This document shows positions 1-6,565 of a stretch of DNA of 14,214 nt, one piece after another. Each line of letters opens with the position of its first letter. Positions within the stretch are counted from its first letter, which is position 1. A program made the translations under genes and the position numbers. Source of the DNA: Lentisphaerota bacterium (GTDB lineage: Bacteria; Verrucomicrobiota; Lentisphaeria; Oligosphaerales; Oligosphaeraceae); assembly GCA_012800565.1 (NCBI GenBank), contig JAAZIZ010000428.1, forward strand, positions 1 to 14,214, in the 5' to 3' direction. The notes beneath the pieces were generated by a model. The model did no database searches. It worked only from the letters and a program-made list of their open reading frames with translations, and had not been told where the DNA came from.

Positions 1-27
1 CCCGCCTCCCGCAGAGCGGGAGGCGGG
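1..27. terminator. Perfect GC-rich hairpin at window edge
   Basis: Positions 1-12 (CCCGCCTCCCGC) are perfectly complementary to 16-27 around a 3-nt AGA loop. This is a very stable 12-bp stem. No T-tract follows on the + strand (the next bases are purine-rich), and the other side lies outside the window. It may terminate a minus-strand gene further left or be a transcript-end structure. The arm may extend beyond base 1. Confidence 0.45.
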
Positions 28-180
28 AGGGAGGAGGGTAACCCCGGCATTTCTGGGGTAAGATGTCCCCAAAATCAGTGCGTCTCAGCGGCACTACAGA
101 AGAGTGGCCCATTACAAAATCTGCGCCCCAGCGCCCAGGAAAAAGCACACATTTTGCTTAAACAGGAGAATTTCAGAATA

Positions 181-243
181 ATTCACGAATTAAATTTTCT
201 TATATTCACTAATTACCGAATTATCTGTCAAATATCGATAATT
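181..243. promoter_or_regulatory. Candidate operator cluster upstream of the Lrp-type gene
   Basis: This AT-rich stretch contains a near-repeat: ATTCACGAATTA (181-192), ATTCACTAATTA (204-215) and ATTACCGAATTA (212-223). It also contains a dyad, AATTATC (219-225) and GATAATT (237-243), with 11 nt between, and the palindrome TATCGATA (233-240). Lrp/AsnC proteins bind AT-rich degenerate dyads, often several in phase, and commonly control their own gene. The first two repeats are 23 bp apart, about two helical turns. The sites overlap the candidate promoter. Autoregulation is inference. Confidence 0.45.
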
Positions 244-253
244 ATGTTATATT
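225..253 (+). promoter_or_regulatory. Candidate sigma70-like promoter for the regulator-exporter pair
   Basis: A -35-like CTGTCA (225-230; 4 of 6 to TTGACA) and a -10-like TATATT (248-253; 5 of 6 to TATAAT) are separated by exactly 17 bp. Transcription would start near 260, giving a leader of about 48 nt before the ATG at 308. A strong ribosome binding site, AGGAGA (297-302), lies 5 nt before that ATG, next to the palindrome TTCGCGAA (288-295). Confidence 0.5.
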
Positions 254-307
254 ATCTGGCAAACATTACTCTAATAGTTCATATTAATTCGCGAACAGGA
301 GACTGCT

Positions 308-757
308 ATGGATGATGTCGACCGCAAGATTTTGCAGTTGCTGCAGCAGAACAGCCGGATCACGAATTTGAAACTGGCCCAGGCGGTGCATCTTGCCCCT
401 TCGGCGGTGCTGAAACGGGTCCGCAGCCTGGAGCGCACGGGGGTGATTTCCGGTTATACGGCCCGGTTGAATCATCGCCGGCTGGGTTTGGACCTGACGG
501 TATTGATCGACATTGAGACCAGTGAAAAGCCCGGGGTTATGAGCATCGGCGGAAAAATGGCTGCTTTTCCGGAGGTCTGCGATGTCTATGATGTCTCCGG
601 ATACAGCGATTATATCATCAAGGTAGTGGTCCGGGATACTGAGGCCCTGAATGATTTGATCAGCCGCCTGGGCCGAATCCCAGGTGTGCTGCGGACCCGC
701 ACCTCATTGGTAATGCGAACTATTAAAAACGAAATTTCACCTGAGCCAATGCCATGA
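308..757 (+). CDS. Lrp/AsnC family transcriptional regulator
   Basis: This 149-aa protein has the usual length and layout of the Lrp/AsnC (feast/famine) family. Residues 1-60 form the winged helix-turn-helix, opening MDDVDRKILQLLQQNSRIT with the recognition helix around LAPSAVLKRVRSLE and the wing GVISGYTARLN. Residues about 65-140 form the RAM ligand-binding/oligomerisation domain, with VYDVSGYSDYIIKVVV and a C-terminal PGVLRTRTSLVM. Members form dimers to octamers and sense amino acids or related small molecules. AGGAGA 5 nt upstream supports the ATG at 308. The stop overlaps the start of the downstream transporter (ATGA, 754-757). By analogy with other Lrp-exporter pairs it probably controls that transporter and itself. 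The effector cannot be read from sequence. Confidence 0.93.
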   Translation: MDDVDRKILQLLQQNSRITNLKLAQAVHLAPSAVLKRVRSLERTGVISGYTARLNHRRLGLDLTVLIDIETSEKPGVMSIGGKMAAFPEVCDVYDVSGYSDYIIKVVVRDTEALNDLISRLGRIPGVLRTRTSLVMRTIKNEISPEPMP

Positions 758-1725
758 CTGCACAAAAAAAAGGTATTCTGTTAGGCTTGACTGCAACTGC
801 GTTCTGGGCCACTTTCTATCCGCTGGGACGGGTGCTGTTCGGATTCAATCCCGATGCGGTGGAACCGCTGAATTTCAGCTTTCTGCGTTTTGCTTTCGCC
901 ACTCTTTTCTTCCTGCCTATGCTGTTTAAGCCGGCTAACCGCAGGGCAGTGCATACTCTGCTGCGCAAGCACTGGCGACAAGTGCTGACGCTGTCCGCCG
1001 TCGGCATCGCAGGTGAAGGCGTACTGGTGTTCTGGGCCCTGAAATACACAACTTCGGCCCGGGCTTCGCTGTTGGCGAACGCATCTCCGATCTTCACCGT
1101 GCTGATTTCCTACTTCTGCGGGCGGGAACTGCTCAACGGCCGGAAGATCAGCGGGATGATTCTGGGATTTCTGGGAATACTGCTGGCTTTCCAGGGCGGC
1201 GGCGGAGATGTGTTCTCCGCTGATGCCGGTATACTGGTCGGTGACCTGATGGCGTTGCTCAGCGGCATCGGCTGGGCCTATTATACGGTCTTCGGAGCGG
1301 AAGTCACCGCCTGTTGCGGCGGCATGCTGGGCACCGGAGTGTTGTTTGCCTGCGGCACTCTGCTGATGCTCCCGGTGCTGATTATCAGCGGCAAAGGACC
1401 GGATTTCAACCTGCCGTTGCGAGTCTGGCTGGGGGCGTTCTATTTAGGAACCCTGTCCAACGGACTGGCCAATGGGCTCTGGTATATGGCCCTGAAATAT
1501 GTCACACCGGGAGAATTGGGGTCGTGCGGCTATATTTCCGCCTTGTTGACTTTTACCCTGGCAGTGCTTTTTCTGGACGAACAGTGCAACTGGCAGTTCC
1601 TGGTGGCTATCGCCTTGGTCTTAGGCGGAGTGGCACTGATGCTGCAACGGGGAAAAAGTGATCAGCAGGATATTGCCTGTGGCTCAGGTTCAGGGTTGAA
1701 CCACGGGGAAGAAGCGAGAATTTAG
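754..1725 (+). CDS. DMT superfamily (EamA-type) transporter
   Basis: This 323-aa integral membrane protein has about ten hydrophobic segments in two related halves, as expected of EamA/RhaT-type drug/metabolite transporters. The first helix is GILLGLTATAFWATFYPLGR. Typical EamA signatures are ARASLLANASPIFTVLISY near residue 105, closing the first half, and YVTPGELGSCGYISALLTFTLAVLFLDE near 250-275 in the second. The last ~20 residues are a polar cytoplasmic tail. The family exports amino acids, nucleosides or other small metabolites. Pairing with an Lrp-type regulator through a 4-nt ATGA overlap suggests an amino-acid exporter, but the substrate is inference. Translation is probably coupled to the regulator, because no separate ribosome binding site stands out. 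Confidence 0.9.
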   Translation: MTAQKKGILLGLTATAFWATFYPLGRVLFGFNPDAVEPLNFSFLRFAFATLFFLPMLFKPANRRAVHTLLRKHWRQVLTLSAVGIAGEGVLVFWALKYTTSARASLLANASPIFTVLISYFCGRELLNGRKISGMILGFLGILLAFQGGGGDVFSADAGILVGDLMALLSGIGWAYYTVFGAEVTACCGGMLGTGVLFACGTLLMLPVLIISGKGPDFNLPLRVWLGAFYLGTLSNGLANGLWYMALKYVTPGELGSCGYISALLTFTLAVLFLDEQCNWQFLVAIALVLGGVALMLQRGKSDQQDIACGSGSGLNHGEEARI

Positions 1726-1770
1726 CAGGCCGCAACTATGCTGGCCTGGGACCCGCCCGCCCTCAGGGCG
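1726..1770. terminator. Two short hairpins between convergent genes
   Basis: Just after the transporter stop, CAGGCC (1726-1731) can pair with GGCCTG (1743-1748) over an 11-nt loop. CGCCC (1758-1762) can pair with GGGCG (1766-1770) over a TCA loop. They sit between convergent genes where a terminator is expected. Neither is followed by a T-tract on either strand, so intrinsic termination is doubtful. Confidence 0.3.
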
Positions 1771-1824
1771 CTGCGATGGTCAGCAGGCGCAGGTGAAGAC
1801 GGGCAGGTTCTGCGGCGGTTGCTA

Positions 1825-2826
1825 TTACAGATAGACAATCTCGCGCCGCTCTGCGGAACGCATCAGTGCCAGGCATAACTGCTGCGCTGCGATGGCCTCT
1901 TCTACACCCGCCCAGGGCTTCTCACCCGTACGCAGACAGTTGACCAGGACCGCCATCTCATTGCCGAACATTCCGCCCTTGAGGTTCGGCAGATCGACCA
2001 CGCTCTGCGCATCCAAGGGGATTTCCTCCTGGTTGCCTGGGGTGAAATAAGTGAGCCCGGTCTGGTCGGAGAGCCGGAGTGCCCCCTGGTCGCCAAAAAT
2101 AGTCATCCCGTTTTCATTCGGGCCGCTGCGCAGCCAGGCGCCCTGGATGGTGCCGATTACGCCATTTTTGCAGGTGATCGTACCACTGAGGTAGTCGGCG
2201 GGCAAGCCGTTTTTAGGATTGAGCATCAGCGCATTGGCACAGACGCTTTGTGCTTCGCCGATAAAATAGTTGATCAGATCGGCATGGTGGGCCAGCATAT
2301 CCAGGGTTACTCCGCCGCAGAGGTTGTAATCCGCGAACCAGTCGCCGGGCATGCGTTTGAATGCTCCCAGCATCACATGCACTTCAAAACAGAGTGCCCG
2401 GCCAATCTTGCCCTCCTCAAGCATCTGCTTCATCCTGATGACCCCGGGGGAATAGCGCCGGACGAAACCCACGGCAAACATCTTCTGGTAATTGCGCAGC
2501 AGCGGGATGAGTTCGTCCAATTGTGCCTGGGTGCGGCAGAGGGGCTTCTCGCAAAACACCGGTTTGCCAGCGGAGGTGGCGGCCTGGATGCCCTCGTTAT
2601 GGCAGTATGAGGGTGAAGTGACCAGGACAAAATCGACCTCCGGGCTGGAAGCCAGCTCCACTGCGCTGCTGTACACTTTTCGTCCTGGGAAAGTGGCCAG
2701 ATAGGCATCAATCTGCTTCTGCTCCAGATCATAGATACCAGTTACCTTCGTTCCGGGAATGGATTCTAAATTGTGGGAGTGCGTAGTCCCCATCCGGCCA
2801 ACCCCGATGATACCTATTTTCAGCAT
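1825..2826 (-). CDS. Gfo/Idh/MocA family NAD(P)-dependent oxidoreductase (inositol dehydrogenase-like)
   Basis: This 333-aa protein is a normal length for the family. The N-terminal Rossmann fold carries MLKIGIIGVGRMG (GxGxxG, residues 8-13) and IYDLEQ at the end of beta-2. The conserved EKP motif is E93-K94-P95, where the lysine acts in catalysis and cofactor binding. The C-terminal domain has GGVTLDMLAHHADLINYF, giving the D-x3-H pair (D176, H180) expected of myo-inositol 2-dehydrogenase-like members. The likely reaction is NAD(P)-linked oxidation or reduction of a sugar, cyclitol or derivative in the cytoplasm. The ATG at 2826 is chosen because GGAG lies 6 nt upstream and the Rossmann motif starts there. 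A TTG-initiated form to 2856 would add ten residues across the ribosome binding site. It is convergent with the transporter gene and has its own candidate promoter. Confidence 0.92.
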   Translation of the reverse strand: MLKIGIIGVGRMGTTHSHNLESIPGTKVTGIYDLEQKQIDAYLATFPGRKVYSSAVELASSPEVDFVLVTSPSYCHNEGIQAATSAGKPVFCEKPLCRTQAQLDELIPLLRNYQKMFAVGFVRRYSPGVIRMKQMLEEGKIGRALCFEVHVMLGAFKRMPGDWFADYNLCGGVTLDMLAHHADLINYFIGEAQSVCANALMLNPKNGLPADYLSGTITCKNGVIGTIQGAWLRSGPNENGMTIFGDQGALRLSDQTGLTYFTPGNQEEIPLDAQSVVDLPNLKGGMFGNEMAVLVNCLRTGEKPWAGVEEAIAAQQLCLALMRSAERREIVYL

Positions 2827-2832
2827 TTTTTT

Positions 2833-2836
2833 CTCC
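2833..2836 (-). promoter_or_regulatory. Ribosome binding site fixing the Gfo/Idh start at 2826
   Basis: On the minus strand GGAG is followed by six A residues and then the ATG at 2826. This supports the internal ATG over the in-frame TTG at 2856. Confidence 0.7.
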
Positions 2837-2897
2837 AACTTGTAAATTACGGCCAAAGAGAGTGGTGGCTCCTGGCTTGTTCCAAGAAGCCTGCATT

Positions 2898-2927
2898 ACC
2901 ATATCCGAACTTGCTCATAATGCAAGT
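2898..2927 (-). promoter_or_regulatory. Candidate promoter with overlapping dyad for the 1825-2826 oxidoreductase
   Basis: On the minus strand a -35-like TTGCAT (2925-2920) and a -10-like TATGGT (2903-2898) are 16 bp apart. A 6-bp dyad, ACTTGC (2909-2914) and GCAAGT (2922-2927) with a 7-nt centre, covers the -35 side. A repressor could bind there. The regulator is not identified, and this oxidoreductase appears to be its own transcription unit. Confidence 0.4.
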
Positions 2928-2995
2928 GGAAATACGGCTTTACCAGCGGCAAAATAATAATGGGTCTGCAGAGCAGGTTTAAAGTGGCAGTGCAT

Positions 2996-3022
2996 GGGAC
3001 GTAGGGGACGTAGGGGACGTAT
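2996..3022 (+). repeat. 9-bp tandem repeat, three copies
   Basis: Three contiguous units occur: GGGACGTAG (2996-3004), GGGACGTAG (3005-3013) and GGGACGTAT (3014-3022). They open the repeat-rich intergenic element. The 9-bp period and GGAC core recur at the right end of the window with a different tail sequence. Confidence 0.85.
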
Positions 3023-3240
3023 GAATAGGACAAAGGGACCAATGCTCTTCACTTAATGCACATTGCCAAGTCATTGCCAGCGGTCGAGTAATCGACTGGA
3101 CAAAGAATTTTGCCTTTAGGTACTAGGAGTATGGGACTTATGAGGCTTATGAACAGGCAATGGGACCGGTAAGTTAAAATCGCCCATCCCATTGTCCCAT
3201 TACCTCATTGCCTCATCTCCATGCGTCCCATACGTCCCAT
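2996..3240. repeat. Intergenic repeat element with inverted GGGAC/GTCCC arms
   Basis: This gene-free element of about 245 bp has many GGGAC and ATGGGAC words on the left and centre and their complements on the right. GGGACGTATG (3014-3023) is a perfect 10-bp inverted copy of 3229-3238. ATGGGAC (3131-3137) is complementary to 3225-3231 and 3234-3240. AATGGGAC (3159-3166) is complementary to 3194-3201 over a 27-nt loop. Inside lie a direct repeat CATTGCCA (3061-3068 and 3072-3079) and a small hairpin GTCGA-GTAA-TCGAC (3083-3096) whose RNA loop would be a GNRA tetraloop. It sits between the last gene of the large operon and the next promoter, so it could be transcribed as a 3' structure. No coding capacity is evident and no clear target-site duplication was found. 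Confidence 0.6.
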
Positions 3241-3310
3241 ATAATTCCCCGATCCCCGCAAGCCGCTCTACACCCATTACAGGGAAATGCGGTACTGATT
3301 GCAGGCAGGT

Positions 3311-3622
3311 TCAGGCCGGCGGGAAATCCAGGTTGCCCAGGGGAAAGTGCTGCTGGCTGCCGTAAACGTCAGTATCCTGCAGTGAGCCTGAAGATGCGTG
3401 CCTGGGCAGCACGACTTTGATGGTCAGGATACGGGCGAACGGCTTGATCTGGACATACTCCGGCGGTACCTGGTAGAGCGCGGCAATGGCCTGGGGCTGG
3501 AAATTATCCGCCTGGAGCACCCGCAGATAGTCTTCTTCCTTCTCGAACATCAAATCAATGGTCAACTGGAAAGGGCCGGCATTTTTGCTGCGGCAGACCA
3601 AGGCGATATCGTATAGTCTCAT
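3311..3622 (-). CDS. DUF4387 family protein (AtuA-associated)
   Basis: This 103-aa soluble protein opens MRLYDIALVCRSKNAGPFQL, the hallmark N-terminus of DUF4387, and continues with a middle segment around PPEYVQIKPF. It ends with the family signature SGSLQDTDVYGSQQHFPL. DUF4387 proteins are regularly encoded beside AtuA/DUF1446 proteins; their biochemical function is not established to my knowledge. The start at 3622 is chosen because the family N-terminus begins there and forms an ATGA overlap (3619-3622) with the upstream gene. The ATG at 3649 would add nine unconserved residues. It is the last gene of the operon. The most likely role is an accessory partner or subunit of the AtuA-like protein. 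Confidence 0.88.
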   Translation of the reverse strand: MRLYDIALVCRSKNAGPFQLTIDLMFEKEEDYLRVLQADNFQPQAIAALYQVPPEYVQIKPFARILTIKVVLPRHASSGSLQDTDVYGSQQHFPLGNLDFPPA

Positions 3623-4974
3623 TTTATCTCCAGTAGTTCCGGCTTGCATACCAGGGGAAGATCAAGCAGGTGATACAATGCGAATTCATAGACCGGCCCG
3701 CCCTGAAAGTCCGATGGTGAGAAGGGGAAAGCGAGATTCCCGGCCGTGGCCTTGCGGCCGGTGAATCCTTGATGCAGGGCCTTGGAACGGGCCAGGGCAA
3801 CCAATGCGTCGGCCTGTTCCTGTGAGGGAGCCACAGCTTCAAGCACCAGTCCAACCTCGGCCGGCAAGGTAGCAGCCGGAGCAGTGCGGCGGCTGCAGAC
3901 GGCATCAAGACCATAGCGCAGAAAACGCAGCGTGTATTCGCCTTCACGGACGAAAGAAGCGGACTCCTGCACGGCCTCACGCACACCCTGCTCAATTTCC
4001 GCCAGATTGGCGATGGCCGCCGGATCGCGTATTCCGGCGATGCTGATGGAACGGTATCCTTTCAGCAGAGCTCCTTCCAGCTTGGTGGTCGGTCGAACGG
4101 CAGGATGCAGTACCGAGCCGCTGACGGTGACTGCCCGGGCACTGCTTTGCTGAAATTGGCACTGGCGCAAATCAATTTCGCCTTCAGGCTCGAAGAAGCA
4201 GTTCGGATCGGGCTGTTCATAGAGCGAATGTGCGGCCACCGAGTCCGGGGTGCAGCGCCGGCTCGGGTTCGGCGGTTCGACAGTGAAAGAATCATGCCGC
4301 AGCCGGACCAGCAGCGAGTCATTTGCTCCGACCGGCCGGGCACAGAGAGCGCCGCATTCGGCGATCTTGGCAGCGTGCAGAGCCAGTCCGGCAGGGAAAC
4401 CGTGCAGGATGGGATAGGCGGCAAATATTGCGGTATCGCAGCAACGTCCGGCGAGGACTACATCGGGCTGCATCTGCAAAGCTGCGATAATGGGTTCGGT
4501 GCCGAATTGGGCTACCGGATGGCAAAGCTGCGGAATCAGGGCGGGATCAAAGGGCGGTGCTCCACCGCAAGGCTGCAGGCAGTCTTTCACAACCGCCTGG
4601 CGGAGGATATCGCGGTCCAGGTCCGAGCGGATGATTGCGACTTTGCAGGACAAGGACTGTTCAGCAGCAATCTGCCGCAGAATATCCAGAGTCTGTTCCA
4701 GATGCGGCGCGGCACCGGAACCACCGGCACTGCCGATGATCAACGGAATTTTGCGCTCCAGCGCCGGCTTAAGCACCAGAGAGAGGTCGCGTTTGACCTG
4801 CAGGGGTTTGACAAAATTGCTGCCGCTGCCCAGGTAATATGGCCCCGGGTCAGTGGAACCGGCATCCACGCCGATGAAATCCAGGTCTTCCTTGAGGGCA
4901 TTGGTCAAGCTTGCGGGGGCGTAGCCGTAGCCGAGCAGGCCGCAGAGCGAGAGGTAGCAGATTTCGCGTTTCAT
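3619..4974 (-). CDS. AtuA/DUF1446 family protein
   Basis: This 451-aa protein resembles the acyclic terpene utilisation AtuA family (DUF1446) and covers the core domain at its usual length. Recognisable stretches are the N-terminal GLLGYGYAPASLTNAL, the acidic DFIGVDAGSTDPGPYYLGSG (about 33-52), a glycine-rich LIIGSAGGSGAAPHLEQTLD (about 77-96), DVVLAGRCCDTAIFAAYP (about 170-187) and a GANDSLLVRL segment. Original AtuA belongs to the citronellol/geraniol catabolic cluster of pseudomonads, but most homologues are in unrelated clusters with unknown reactions. No signal peptide or membrane segment is visible. It overlaps both neighbours by ATGA (4971-4974 and 3619-3622), so it is probably translated coupled to the hydro-lyase beta subunit and DUF4387. 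A direct metabolic link with the hydro-lyase is inferred from this context. Confidence 0.85.
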   Translation of the reverse strand: MKREICYLSLCGLLGYGYAPASLTNALKEDLDFIGVDAGSTDPGPYYLGSGSNFVKPLQVKRDLSLVLKPALERKIPLIIGSAGGSGAAPHLEQTLDILRQIAAEQSLSCKVAIIRSDLDRDILRQAVVKDCLQPCGGAPPFDPALIPQLCHPVAQFGTEPIIAALQMQPDVVLAGRCCDTAIFAAYPILHGFPAGLALHAAKIAECGALCARPVGANDSLLVRLRHDSFTVEPPNPSRRCTPDSVAAHSLYEQPDPNCFFEPEGEIDLRQCQFQQSSARAVTVSGSVLHPAVRPTTKLEGALLKGYRSISIAGIRDPAAIANLAEIEQGVREAVQESASFVREGEYTLRFLRYGLDAVCSRRTAPAATLPAEVGLVLEAVAPSQEQADALVALARSKALHQGFTGRKATAGNLAFPFSPSDFQGGPVYEFALYHLLDLPLVCKPELLEIK

Positions 4975-5597
4975 TTCGCGTCGACCTCAGTGTAGTTGTA
5001 ATCGGGGCTGATGCCGAGTTTTCTCTCAATGGCGGGCAGTTTACGGGCGGCATCAGCAGCCAGTTCGGCAAAATAATTTCGTCCCTGGGCATCAATAGCC
5101 ACGAAGAAGGGGCCGAATTTCTCCACTTCATAAATCCAGGTGGCTTCGGTCTTGCCAAGATCATCCAGGAAGAACACGTTGTGGACTTTCTTGATCTGTC
5201 CGCGCAGAGTGTTGCCGCTGAGGCCGATCTTGGACAGGTATACCCCGCCGGTTTCGCGCAGAGCCGCAGCGGTGCCGGCTCCCATGGTGGTCTTGCCGAT
5301 CAAGGTGCGCAGACGAAATTTTCTGACTACTTCGGCGCCGTAGCGCTCAAAGCGGATGCTTGAGGTCGGCTCGCAGCTCACCACCTCCCAACCGTCCGGA
5401 GTGTCTTTCATCACCGGACCGACGTGGAAAAAGCAGTTGATTTTCTTATAATCAATGGGGGGATAAAGGTCTTCCTCGACGGCCCGGATATGGAAACGGC
5501 TGCGGCCGGTGAACAGCATTCCGGAGACCGTCAGGCATTCGCCCAAGGACAAGGCACGGGCAGTTTTTTCCGACATTGGCAACGCTATGTCTTTCAT
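4971..5597 (-). CDS. Class I fumarase/tartrate dehydratase-type hydro-lyase, beta subunit
   Basis: This 208-aa protein matches the C-terminal (beta) domain of two-subunit class I fumarases and L(+)-tartrate dehydratases. The layout is collinear: LTVSGMLFTGRSRFHIR (23-38), INCFFHVGPVMK (53-64), SCEPTSSIRFERYG (74-87), RTLIGKTTMG (97-106), and a terminal KVHNVFFLDDLGKTEATWIYEVEKFGPF block that fits the family's EA-x-W-x-x-E-V-x-x-F-GP pattern. The consensus motifs are usually GRDxxH, GPTTSxRM and GKGGM. Here the RD aspartate is S33, GPTT becomes EPTS and GKGGM becomes G101-K-T-T-M105. The changes point to a different substrate. The ATG at 5597 overlaps the alpha-subunit stop (ATGA, 5594-5597). 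A longer GTG-initiated form to 5669 would lie inside the alpha gene and is rejected. Confidence 0.88.
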   Translation of the reverse strand: MKDIALPMSEKTARALSLGECLTVSGMLFTGRSRFHIRAVEEDLYPPIDYKKINCFFHVGPVMKDTPDGWEVVSCEPTSSIRFERYGAEVVRKFRLRTLIGKTTMGAGTAAALRETGGVYLSKIGLSGNTLRGQIKKVHNVFFLDDLGKTEATWIYEVEKFGPFFVAIDAQGRNYFAELAADAARKLPAIERKLGISPDYNYTEVDAK

Positions 5598-6496
5598 GCG
5601 ATTTCTCCGGTAAGGGTATAGGTGTTGTCGGATGCGATCAGCGCCGTCCAGCGGCGCCCGACCAGGCACTGGGCATTGAATGCCACCGGCAGGGCCGCCG
5701 TATGGGTCAGCGCGGTGTCGATGTTTACTGCCAGCACCGCATTGATGCCGCGTGAGCCCATCGGTCCCAGGCCGAGCTCCCGGGAGGCGGCCAGCAGTTC
5801 CGCTTCCAAATCAGCGATCATGGGGTCGGGGTTATGCCTGCCTATCGGCCGCAGCAGCGCTGCTTTCTTGGCCAGCGACATGCAGAGGTCGGCAGTGCCG
5901 CCGAGACCCACGCCGATCAGCGCGGGCGGACAGATTTTGCCGGCATAGCAGGAATTCATAATGCACTCCAGGACGAATTTCTTGATTCCGGTCACGCCGT
6001 CGGAGGGGAAAAGCATCCGGTAGAAAGTACCGAAGATTTCGGAGCCGCCGCCCTTGGGCACGGCAATGATCTCCAGGCCGTCGTTATCGCCTGCGAATTG
6101 CAGCTCCAGCTTCGGCATTCCCGGTCCGAGGTTGTTACCAGGGTTGCTGCGTCGCAGCGGGTCAACCATGGTGGGACGCAAATAACAGTCCTGCGTCGCC
6201 CGGGCGGTAGCTGTGGCTTCGGCCTGCCAGAGAGTGCCGTAACCGCCTTCAATAACCGTCCTGGAACCGGCCTTGACAAAATACAGCGGGAAGCCGGTAT
6301 CGGCACAGACCAGCCCCTCGCCTTGGTGGGCCAGGTCGGCGTTGCGCAGACTGATTTCCAGATGCTGCCGGGCCATCTCCTCTGGCTCTTCGGCCAGCGC
6401 CCGTTCCAAGGCCGCGCGCACATCAGGAGGCATCTCCAGGGAGGCCGTCCGCATCGCGGCATACATTGCTTCTTCCAGAGTCTTGCGGGTGATCAT
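5594..6496 (-). CDS. Class I fumarase/tartrate dehydratase-type hydro-lyase, alpha subunit (Fe-S)
   Basis: This 300-aa protein has the usual alpha-subunit length. The three presumed [4Fe-4S] ligands are present: C64 in GLVCADTGFP, C189 in GKICPPALIGVGLGG and C277 in FNAQCLVGRR. Other family blocks are LRPTMVDPLRRSNPGNN (106-122), VPKGGGSEIFG (146-156) and LGLGPMGSRG (241-250). With the beta subunit it should catalyse reversible addition or removal of water on a hydroxy dicarboxylate in the cytoplasm. Known substrates of the family include fumarate, L-tartrate and mesaconate. The usual MGLGG is MGSRG here. The ATG at 6496 follows a GGGG-rich site (AGGGGCAACCAA) and starts where homology begins. 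A TTG start at 6559 would add 21 residues lacking family character. The 69-nt gap to the upstream gene is the largest in the run, so an internal promoter is possible. Confidence 0.9.
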   Translation of the reverse strand: MITRKTLEEAMYAAMRTASLEMPPDVRAALERALAEEPEEMARQHLEISLRNADLAHQGEGLVCADTGFPLYFVKAGSRTVIEGGYGTLWQAEATATARATQDCYLRPTMVDPLRRSNPGNNLGPGMPKLELQFAGDNDGLEIIAVPKGGGSEIFGTFYRMLFPSDGVTGIKKFVLECIMNSCYAGKICPPALIGVGLGGTADLCMSLAKKAALLRPIGRHNPDPMIADLEAELLAASRELGLGPMGSRGINAVLAVNIDTALTHTAALPVAFNAQCLVGRRWTALIASDNTYTLTGEIA

Positions 6497-6565
6497 TTGG
6501 TTGCCCCTGGTCTGAATCTTTACTGAGGATAATAAAACGACATTGCAGTCCGGCGACAAATCCGG
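6497..6565 (-). promoter_or_regulatory. 69-nt gap before the hydro-lyase genes, weak promoter-like words
   Basis: This is the only sizeable gap in the seven-gene run. On the minus strand a TTGTCG word (6559-6554) is followed 17-19 nt later by TTTATTAT, a poor to fair match to a sigma70 promoter. No T-rich terminator hairpin is visible. The hydro-lyase/AtuA genes could therefore be read through from upstream or have a weak promoter of their own. Confidence 0.25.

Noticed and set aside
1..27. Confident intrinsic terminator on the + strand
   Set aside because: The stem is perfect but is followed by purines, not a T-tract. The upstream gene is outside the window.
2996..3022. CRISPR array
   Set aside because: The units are 9 bp and contiguous with no spacers, and no cas gene is present.
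2996..3240. Insertion sequence or typical MITE
   Set aside because: Inverted arms exist, but there is no transposase, no clear target-site duplication in the flanks, and the arms are made of internally repeated short words. I kept it only as a repeat element.
4105..4995. Open frame of 296 codons on the + strand opposite the AtuA-like gene
   Set aside because: It is antisense to a confidently identified gene, with composition typical of a shadow frame and no homology I recognise.
6497..6559. TTG-initiated 21-residue extension of the hydro-lyase alpha subunit
   Set aside because: The family N-terminus begins at the ATG at 6496, the extension has no family character, and no good ribosome binding site precedes the TTG.
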